From Megalobrama amblycephala (taxonomy: Eukaryota > Chordata > Actinopteri > Cypriniformes > Xenocyprididae), in the NCBI RefSeq assembly GCF_018812025.1, contig NC_063050.1, positions 8,867,539 through 8,931,538 of the forward strand: a stretch of DNA of 64,000 bases, given 5' to 3'. Shown here piece after piece: positions 55,310 to 64,000 of this stretch. Both the position numbers and the translations under genes were made by a program. Each line of letters begins with the position of its first letter. Position 1 is the stretch's first letter. The notes under the pieces are model-generated. The model was not told the origin of the DNA, ran no database searches, and saw only the letters and a program-made list of their open reading frames with translations.

Positions 55310-56719
55310 CTGTATCAGAGCTTGATTCGTTTTACCATAACCATGTGATCGGTGATGTCTGAAGCTTCGTTTTCGCACACAACCACGTGACCGCTTCGTA
55401 TTCTGATTCATATAACATAAACCCTTGCTAGATGTGAAGTGTCATTTGCTTTTTAGCAAAAGAATATGTCATTATACGAATAAATATTTACATTTGCAGT
55501 TTTGTGCATGTTCAGTTTGTATTTATTCCCAGTTCATACTTATTTATTTTGATAATATATGCCCAAGCTTGCCTATTTCCCCCCCAAAAAATGTATTCAC
55601 AGACTCATTTATTCAAATTGTATGAGTAAAATGACATGTGAAAGACTTTATGTATAATAATAATTTACATTGTTCTATACGCTTTTCATAGCACAGACTG
55701 ATTTATTACATGAAACAGTCCGAAAATAGCTCGGTCGTCTGGGACGCAAATGCAGTTTTTTCCACCTTTTGACCACAAGATGACGTTAGTGTGCACCGTG
55801 TTGAAAAGCTTCGAGTAATGAACCTTTTTACGATACACTTTGAGGGGAAAGCCTCGGTGCTTCACAAAGCTTCATAGTGGTGTATTATTTTCATTTTTGG
55901 GTGAACTAGCCCTTTAACTGAAAAAAAAAAACAAAAACAACAAAAAAAACAAAAAAACAAAGTAGTTAATAGACATTACTGCAATAGATTACTGCTTTTT
56001 AAATAAAGCAACATGCAGCATGTCACCATCAGTGTCTCTTGATCTTCTCCTGGACTGAAGCACAGGCTCTACTCTTCAGCACAATGGTGACTCACAAAAC
56101 TCAGTAAGAACTTCTGTAGATGTCTGACAGAAATAAAATCAAACTGGTTAGTAATAAGTGAAGCTGGTAATGCTGTTTTTGTCATTCAACCCTCCTCTGC
56201 TGAGATTTTGAGAGATCTGTTAGTGTTTAATGTTCTGTTGGGATTTAAAGGGTTTCTGTTGTCTGAGTTTTGTTGGTCACCATCAATGTTGTGCAAGTTA
56301 CTTCCAAACTGTAATACATTATAGATTACTTGTTACTGCTATTTAAAAGTAATTATTTACCTTACAATATTACTGTCTCAGAATTGTAATGTGTTATATC
56401 ACTCCTGTATTACTTTTGAGTTACTTTCACCAAAATAACTACTGTAGAAAACGTGTTTTGGGGCTGACCCTTTAACATTCTAAAATAGAAAACGTGTAGC
56501 ATTTGGGGTCCAAGCTTCATTCTTATAATTGATGGCTCAAGACAATGCAAGAAAGGATGACCCTGGTTGTAAGCCTAAACTTGACATAAACTGTAAACTG
56601 TCCCTAAAATCTGATTGGTTGATTGGAATGTTGATCCAGGATCATGCTGCACTGTGCCCTGATCTTCCTCTTTCTTGTCAGTGAAAATTGAGCACTTTCC
56701 ATTTCAAGATTGAACAGAA
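55310..56719. other. intergenic, repeat remnants
   Basis: No gene. Contains an A-rich run at 55921-55965 and, at about 56025-56170, inverted copies of the repeats seen near 14600 and 14200. The rest is unassigned. Confidence 0.4.
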
Positions 56720-57626
56720 CAAACCAAAAGAGAAATAAGCTCTAGTTCTTTGCTTAATACACACAGAAATCAATAAAATACTTTATTTATCCAAGAACAT
56801 GACAGCAACAGTCACTTTTGCACTACAGGAGTTAACTGTTTGTCTTTCCCCGCCCCATTTTTGATTGACAGCACATCATAGACAGCTGAACTCTGACAGA
56901 ACGATGGCTTTTAATTTCATACTGTGAAACTGTAATGATCCACCTTTGATTTTTGATTCAGTGCACTGCTAGTGTTTACAGCACATACTCTGGGGTTAGT
57001 TGTCACACTTTTATTCTGGTGAATATTTCTTATGACAGCTCATTTTTAAAAGCCACTTCCTGTATAGAGATACATTTTAATATATAAGTCTTGGATATAA
57101 GTCTGTATACAGTTATCTATTGCGTACAAGATTAAAGTGGATTTTTATTGAGGTGTTTGCATCCAACAAAGTACTGCTGGAGAAAACACATTTTTGTGAT
57201 ATTGGTCTTTTGAAACCATAGACACAGCCCTGTGACAACTAGCCCCAACCAATCTCCCATAAATCCCACTTAAGATACTTAAGAATCCCACTTAACACTT
57301 AAGATATTTGACAGAAAATTAAGCTCTTACCCGTTTCACCAACACCCGTGATCAGAGACAGCACTACAAATGATCAGGGTGGAACCAGTATTGCTGTTTT
57401 CACACTGAATGACACGCAATGAATATATTATATTTTAATTTGAGCTTTTGACACCTCAACTATAGTTCTGATAAAGCAGAAGAAGAGTTTTATCTGACAA
57501 CACCAGACTAAAGACATACAAGTTAAAATGTGAGAAACTTTAAGTCAATCCATGAAGATGCTCATGTTTTCAAACTTGGTAATATCTATATTCAATCATA
57601 CAGACAGTGATGACAAGGAACCTGAT

Positions 57627-57660
<34 letters not shown>

Positions 57661-58953
57661 ATAACTTGAATGACTATTCTTTAATATACTTTAGTTTGCA
57701 TATGCAGACCATCTATCCTGGAATGGGAACTGATGGAGGTGGGATTGTAAAACACTGGAAGCTATTGCAGTGACAGTGATGTAAAAATTTCATTGACAGC
57801 ATCGCCAACTGTGAATTTGATAAACCTCCAATTCACTGATTGATTACTAGCCATCTGGAAATTAAACAAAGCACTTAAATCATGCTGATGAAGCAGAATT
57901 GATTCATCTAAATGTCTGAAAGTTTTTATGAGAGCTTCTAAGCTTTTTATTCTGCCAGTGGCTTTGTTCTTGAATGCATCATATGTTTTTAAACAGGGTC
58001 ACAAACACAGTTTCCTCTTTAGCACAGTAAGTGTGAAAACCAAACGCATGAACTTTTGACAGCAGCATCACAGTGTGATCATGTGACCTTCATAAGCAAC
58101 ACTGAGGGACGTCACACCCATGAGGAAGAGGAAATCAGTCCTGTCAGAGTAAAGCTTGAGGCCTTTTATCACATGCACAATATGGCGGCTCTAGTAATGG
58201 AAGCCCCGCCTTCTAAATAAAAGTTACAATTTGGCAATCATCACTGATTTCCATAGAAACAGTTCTCAGATGTGCGTTCAGGGCTGCACATGTGCATTGG
58301 CTGGAAAAACCTGAAATAAATGTTGTTTTAACACTATTTAAGCATCAGAAACAACTGTGAAAAGTGAGCATTGAAATGATCCATGGATGAGTCAACTAAG
58401 ACTACTAGCATTGAGAACACTAATTTATTGAATGAAAGATTAATTTAAAATGTTCAATGTTAATAGTGTATTTACTAGAAGATTTGTATTCCTACACTGA
58501 TCATAAAGATGTTTACAGTGACACAAACAACAACAATCTAATTGATAAACTATTAGCATTAACTGTAAGCCTTTATAATCAAACAAGTCAAGCAACAATA
58601 TATTTTCATGACAATGTTGTTTGCTGGCCAAGTTTTTGACTTAAATTTGATTTTCCTCAATCTTCTCAAAATACTCCAGTAAATCTTCATCAGACACTCC
58701 TGTCAATCATCCAGGCTCCACCCACACAGTCACATAAAGACTGTAAAATGCCATCGTCACTACAGCATATTCCTGTTAGTCTGAGACAAAAATGAGATCC
58801 ATTTACAAAGATTTACAAAGATAACCATTTTGAAATGTTTAAAGGCACATATCATAGTCTGCAGTGATGTCGAGAGAAGAAAGACAGAGTGGGACATTTA
58901 ATAGCACAAGATTAATCTCTATTGACTCTCAATGAGAAGAGCTGGACACTTAC

Positions 58954-59407
58954 AGTAACATTCTCATAAACTGTAACATTCTCATACAGAGGGATGTTCA
59001 TTTTAGGAGCGTAAGTGCATGGATCAACAGCCTTAATGGAAGAGAGATAGAAGAAAACATGAGAACCAGGAGAAAGAGGAAAACAAAACTAGTTACTGAA
59101 ACAGTACATGTGTGAATCCTTCAGTGTCACATGACTCAGTCTGATGGTGCAGTTCTGCTGTTTATCTCCCAGATACTGAAGCCTCTGACTGTATTCAGTG
59201 TCCTCAGACAGATCTGGAGGCTCTTTTCCCTCTTGTAATGAGCCTTTGGTCCAGAACACTTTCATGATCTGATGTCCAGTAGGGTATGTATAAGTGCAGC
59301 TCATTATCACTGATGAGTCTGCAGTGCTGGAGGATGTTGAAAAGCAGAAATAGGTCTGACTTACCCAAAATCATGAGCAGAAAGATCAGAGGAAGAGGAG
59401 GAGCCAT
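58954..59407 (-). pseudogene. Siglec-like wreck, copy B
   Basis: Same structure as copy A: start exon 59407-59365, a 46-base intron, truncated V from 59318 with stop at 59089, and tail exon 59031-58954. Here the tail exon is open: AVDPCTYAPKMNIPLYENV then TVYENVT. TVYENV fits the ITSM pattern (T-x-Y-x-x-V), PLYENV is pYxN-like. No membrane exon exists and the V frame ends before the tail, so a receptor cannot be made from this locus. Confidence 0.8.
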
Positions 59408-60178
59408 TCTGACTGACATCACAATCAATATACAGACACTTATTTTAGCTTCTGTGAAGGTGAATCTCATGAAATTCATCAAGGTTATTTTCATGACAGT
59501 AAAATCTCAATGGTTTTATGCAAATATATTGTATACTTTTTTTCATTTGATTCTCAGGTAAAACATGACTTGAACATTTTTGGAGCGATTCACCCATAAT
59601 TTATTATTTCCCATATAAAATATAGGTCATATTTAAATAAACAACAGCTTTTTTTTTCTCTATGAAAATGCAATTTAATAAGTACAGTGAACAAATTAAA
59701 AGAAATCGTACCGTTTTTCAGTGATGAAACAATACAGTGAGAACAGGATGATTTCTCTTGATGACAAACTCTTTATCTTCCTCTTTTCAAGTACATTTTA
59801 CCCTCACTTGCTGCTTTAAAACCAGCTTTAATTAAAACTATTAAAAAAAAAACTTTTGTATGATAAGAAAATAGATCATCATAAAATGGACAAAACAAAT
59901 AAAGCAGCATCCTTCAGAGCGCGAGAATTAGCCAAACGAAGAAAGAAAGAGGAAGTGAACAGAGACAAGAACATGCAAAGTTTTTCAAACATTTTCAAAG
60001 CGTTTCTTTAAGATGTTTGTGATTTTCACATGCAGTTAAACTTTTATTTCTTCACAGTTTCTGTTGAGTGAACAAATGCAGCCTTGATCCTTTTTAAATT
60101 AATTTAATGAATTTGACTGTATAAGATCGTACTTACTAAAACCCTTAGTCTCACTTCCTCTTTTGTGTGTTGATAAGT
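59408..60178. other. upstream flank of Siglec wreck B
   Basis: Shared with 43466-44235. No gene. Confidence 0.4.
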
Positions 60179-61360
60179 GTCACGTTCACCAGCTGGAGTG
60201 CCCATGAGTTCCTCCAGAGGGCACTCCTTATGACTTTGTTCTTCCCATTATGAACTACATTCCCCACAATCCTGTGCCTGGACTCATTATGGTTTATTTT
60301 CTCCCAACTGTTGATCATTTACTGGTTTTAGTTTGCCTATTTAAGGTCTTGTGTTTTAGTTGTGGGTCATGAGTTGTATTTATTGTATTTATTTCTCATG
60401 GATGTCTTGTTCCTTCCTTTGTGGTCTTTGGATTATGTTTCTATTTCTTTTTGTGGACTATTTGCCAGTTTCCAGGTTTAGAGTGTCTTTATTTTTTGTC
60501 TTTTGTTATTAAAGTGTGTGTGTGCATTTGACGAGGTGTGTCTTATGATATTTTTTTGAGGGGGGGGGGGGGGTGTCTGATCCACTCAGTTCCCTCATGC
60601 TATTTCATGATCTCAGTTGGACAAATATAGATCTGGCATTGCAACTGAGTGGCTCTGTTTTTACTGTGGAAGTCGCTTCCTCAGTATCCTCCATCTCAAA
60701 GTCTTGTCCCAAGATGAATCCATGAATCCATTCCAGAGCCCGCTCCAGCCCTTGAATCCATTCCAGAGCCCTCTCCAGCCCATGAATCCATTCCAGAGCC
60801 CGCTCCAGCCCATGAATCCATTCCAGAGCCCGCTCCAGCCCTTGAATCCATTCCAGAGCCCGCTCCAGCCCATGAATCCATTCCAGAGCCCGCTCCAGCC
60901 CATGAATCCATTCCAGAGCCCGCTCCAGCCCTTGAATCCATTCCAGAGCCCGCTCCAGCCCATGAATCCATTCCAGAGCCCGCTCCAGCCCATGAATCCA
61001 TTCCAGAGCCCGCTCCAGCCCATGAATCCATTCCAGAGCCCGCTCCAGCCCATGAATCCATTCCAGAGCCCGCTCCAGCCCTTGAATCCATTCCAGAGCC
61101 CGCTCCAGCCCATGAATCCATTCCAGAGCCCTCTCCAGCCCATGAATCCATTCCAGAGCCCTCTCCAGCCCATGACTCCATTCCAGAGCCCGCTCCAGCC
61201 CATGAATCCATTCCAGAGCTCTCTGCAGCCCTTGAGTCGCTCGAGCGACCAGTAGTTACATGGGAAGGGAATGTCTGTTGCTCTGCTCCACCTATTATCC
61301 CAGTCTGGCTTTCAGCCTGTTTCAGTAGGTCACTTATGAAGTAACTTCAGTTGGAATTGT
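60179..61360 (+). mobile_element. LTR-type element fragment, copy B
   Basis: Counterpart of 44236-45440. The PEP-rich lead-in has been deleted so that the minisatellite follows cccaagatg directly, and the repeat is read in another frame than in copy A. Confidence 0.55.
60717..61225 (+). repeat. 30-bp minisatellite, about 16 units, copy B
   Basis: Same 30-base unit as copy A, more homogeneous, with a recurring cttgaatcc variant roughly every second to fifth unit. All frames are largely open for the reason given for copy A. Confidence 0.9.
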
Positions 61361-63495
61361 TTTTGTTGTCAAATAAGGAATACAAACTAACTTCATGTTG
61401 AAACGTAAGTTGCTGTTAAGGACTTTTTTTTATTGAAAAGTTGTTGTTCCAAACAACACTAAGATTGCTAGTGTAATATTGTGAAGTATTTATAATCATA
61501 TTAATAATCTGACTAGATCGTTTGTTTTTCTCTATCAATCTCTAAATGCAATGCTCTTTAATCTCTTATGCTGCTATTCTAGCCTGGTCTCATTGTTAAT
61601 ACGTAGGTATAAATATGTAGCTTTCAAAGTCAAAAAACATACATTTTTGAAGCCTACGTTTAGAAAGGTGCTGGAATGTACAATATTGATGTATTTATAG
61701 CACTAAAATATAAAAATACTAACTTTTTTTACAGCGAAAAAACGTATAATATTTACGAATCTTTCATGTCATAAAGATATATGCATAGTTTTATCGTTTT
61801 GCAGATAAATTTAAGATCCATAAACCCCCTGCCGAACATAAACATACCCATTTCATACAGAATGTTAAAAGAATAAAACATAATGGACAGAAATGAGGAG
61901 GAAAATGACAATTTTAGTAAAAATATAACATTAAAACGATATTTTGAGCTGCTAATCCTACACATACCCCTAAACCTACCCATAACAATTTCTTAAAACT
62001 ATGTACTGTTATAAATAAAAGAATAACAAACAAACTTTCAAATTTAAATCATAACGACCATGATCTTTGACTGTGACGGTCGCTGCTGAGAATGAAGATG
62101 AAGATCGCTGGATAAAGGGCTAAATTTGGATCTGTTCCTTACAATCATATGGATTGTAAAGATTTGGAGAATAGCGAACAAATAAAATTGATGTGATTTG
62201 TGAGTTTATGTTGTGTTTTGGTGTATCTTATGGTTGTATTGTCAGTTGCTGCATTGGAGAGAACGCCTTCTGTGTCACACAACAAATAAACTAAATATTA
62301 CAAAATGGTTAAACAATTACAGAAATTTCAAAGTGTTTCAAAGTGTAGTCTTGTTTAACATTATGTAATCCTCCGAAATGAGTTTGCAGCACAAGTCACA
62401 AACAGAAATGTTATTTCATATTAAGTAGATGAGTAAACTGCATTCAATAAATTTGACTAAAAACATGTATTGATATGACAATTGAATACAACAGAATTAA
62501 AACATTAATGCCATGATTTTAATATTAATGGGAATGCATACACATTCACACTTGGATATGTAAATTAAGTACGTTTTATTGCTGTTCATACATAATTATT
62601 TTTAAGTTTTAGTGCTATAAATGTGTCAATATTGTATGTTTTTGTGTGTATGAAAACGCAAGTAAATGTACATGTGGTAGAACCACACTTTCCGTAAAAA
62701 TACATATTCTCATGAGATCACGTTGGTTATTCTGATGTACTGAATGACAGAAAAGTGTGGATTGTACAACGAGAGCATGATTGTTGAATAAACATTATGG
62801 ACCTCTAATACCAAATCAATATAATGCAGAGCAGAGTTAGAGCACCGGTACCGGGGACCAAGAATGACACAAACACGAGAAGTGCTGTTCACTCAAAGTC
62901 AAAGTTTATTGAGCTCGCTGTAACTCATATATAGCAGGGCATTAGGTCAACTGAAAACAAAGGAAAGCTAAATTCATGTATGGTCTCATCATCCATATCA
63001 AAGAAGCATTAAGGCATCAATAACTGCTTATAGGCTTGAAAAGAACAGTGTGGCTCTTATAGGAAATGACAAGATACTCCTTAAAGGTGTGCGTGACTAC
63101 AACAAATTAAAAACAGCAAAAGAAGGACTTAAAAAAAACAGGATAAGAGATCAAGGACAAACGAAGCAAAACATATTCTTCCTAACATTTTTTTTCTGCA
63201 TTTTATTTGAAACAATATTTAAGGTTAAAAACATTAATAATCTAAATGAAGTAAGCTTTATACGTGATACAAAGCATAAAGAAAAACACACTTCGGTGAT
63301 CACACACTTTTACATCAATTCATTAACCATTTACCATTTTTGCCCATCCATCTATAAAATGATACCAAATTACTTCAGTCACGTGTCATCACGGCTCTCC
63401 TGTCAATCATTCAGGGCTCCGCCCACAAAGAGATGCATAAAGGCTGTAATTTATTTGCTGTGTTCAAAACATTACAGCCTCTTGTTGTTATGCTA
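61361..63495. other. AT-rich spacer of copy B
   Basis: Matches 45441-47174 and 48290-48720 of copy A. An open frame at 63050-63496 is not conserved as such in copy A and is not supported. The empty TTAA site lies at 63081-63084. Confidence 0.45.
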
Positions 63496-63505
63496 ATAAA
63501 GAAAA

Positions 63506-63541
<36 letters not shown>

Positions 63542-63641
63542 ACATTGATAATTATATTTAAATAAAAGCATCAAGAACATCAGTCATGATGAAAGAATAA
63601 TAGTTTGGGTTTTTCTCTGTCTTGTAGGTTTTCTTACTTAC

Positions 63642-63917
63642 TGGAAGATTTTCATACACAGACGAGTTCAGTTCAGGTTTACATCAAGTTGATCAGCCTT
63701 TATGAATGAAGAGACAAATTAAAAACAGGAGTGTGTTATTTAAATTTCCATATACTTAATCAAAAGACATTTGATATTTTCACACTGACATTGAGGAGCG
63801 TTTAATCCTTTTTGGGTAAAACTGTAAGAAATTCTAAGTTAAAACATTTACCGTTGGATTCTCAAACACAGATTCACTCAATTCAACATCGTCATGATGA
63901 GGTCTGGAATGAACCAT
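63642..63917 (-). pseudogene. decayed tail exons of a Siglec-like gene beyond the window
   Basis: Exon 63917-63852 is the counterpart of 49141-49061 but is 15 bases shorter, and the motif reads SVFENP: tyrosine replaced by phenylalanine. Exon 63697-63642 is the counterpart of 48910-48851 but lacks 4 bases, which shifts the frame and gives an early TGA (ADQLDVNLN then stop) before the SVYENL motif. If the rest of the gene to the right is intact, it would be a receptor without tail signalling motifs. Confidence 0.75.
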
Positions 63918-63955
63918 CTGTGCCATTAAAAGAAAAAAAAAAACAGAATACAGAG

Positions 63956-63958
<3 letters not shown>

Positions 63959-63999
<41 letters not shown>
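63959..63999. repeat. (AT)n microsatellite
   Basis: Pure dinucleotide run at the window edge; a similar motif at 49183-49190 in copy A is much shorter. Confidence 0.9.

Positions 64000-64000
<1 letters not shown>

Larger units (their letters stand above)
51390..55913. mobile_element. 4.5-kb nest bounded by TTAA-type inverted ends
   Basis: Left end agggatagttcacccaaaaa after TTGA (51386-51389); right end is the inverse of ttgggtgaactagccct before TTAA (55914-55917). The termini resemble those of the element at 47179-48285. Several other elements lie inside, so this may be an old element enlarged by insertions, or two unrelated ends facing each other. Confidence 0.5.
56720..63917. repeat. segmental duplication, copy B (continues past the window)
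   Basis: Direct counterpart of copy A. It has about 490 extra bases near 56780-57270, lacks the TTAA element of 47179-48285, and carries a longer minisatellite. Its right end is not reached in the window. Confidence 0.9.

Overview
The window looks like a piece of a teleost genome, most likely a cyprinid. The genes are intron-rich with GT/AG exons, most of the space between them is repeats, and the coding families (Siglec/CD22-like and CD300/pIgR-like receptors) are the kind that form tandem immune clusters in fish. I cannot fix the species from sequence alone. A 1,000-base run of N (24634-25633) is an assembly gap.

Host genes. Three Siglec/CD22-like receptor genes are recognisable: one complete on + (548-5309), one on - whose 3' part is missing (26227-28091), and one apparently complete on - (48635-51001). 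All have an N-terminal V-set domain with the Siglec hallmarks: a B-E strand cysteine pair, an extra cysteine that can pair with domain 2, and an arginine in the F strand (YYFRF). C2-type Ig domains follow, then, in the two genes that reach it, a membrane helix and short tail exons carrying YENV/YENL-type phosphotyrosine motifs. Two further copies (43019-43465 and 58954-59407, both -) are wrecks with a truncated V domain, and a decayed tail at 63642-63917 belongs to a gene that continues off the right edge. A CD300/pIgR-like gene lies on - at 11489-15825, with a second degenerate V exon inside it and a stray V exon at 8844-9156. Together this is a paired-receptor type locus: inhibitory, sialic-acid-type receptors next to CD300-like receptors, in active birth and death.

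Large-scale structure. About 7.5 kb is present twice in direct orientation (41425-49141 and 56720 to the window end). Each copy contains a Siglec wreck, an LTR-element fragment with a 30-bp minisatellite, and the tail exons of the next Siglec gene. A 1.1-kb TTAA-flanked element sits only in the first copy, and the second copy shows the empty site.

Mobile elements. The best preserved is a DIRS-type tyrosine-recombinase retrotransposon (31178-36626, -) with gag, reverse transcriptase/RNase H and recombinase ORFs, inverted terminal repeats and an internal complementary region. Others are a 5'-truncated L1-like LINE (17520-21590) split by a solo LTR with a 4-bp target duplication (18599-19321), an older LINE (5950-7270), an L2/CR1-like fragment beside the gap, a non-autonomous LTR element in the last intron of the first Siglec gene, a 1,680-bp head-to-tail repeat (21751-24633), several TTAA-flanked elements, long-TIR elements at 36.8-40.8 kb and 51.4-55.9 kb, a Tc1-like palindrome (28263-29489) and a tRNA-derived SINE head (40825-40930).
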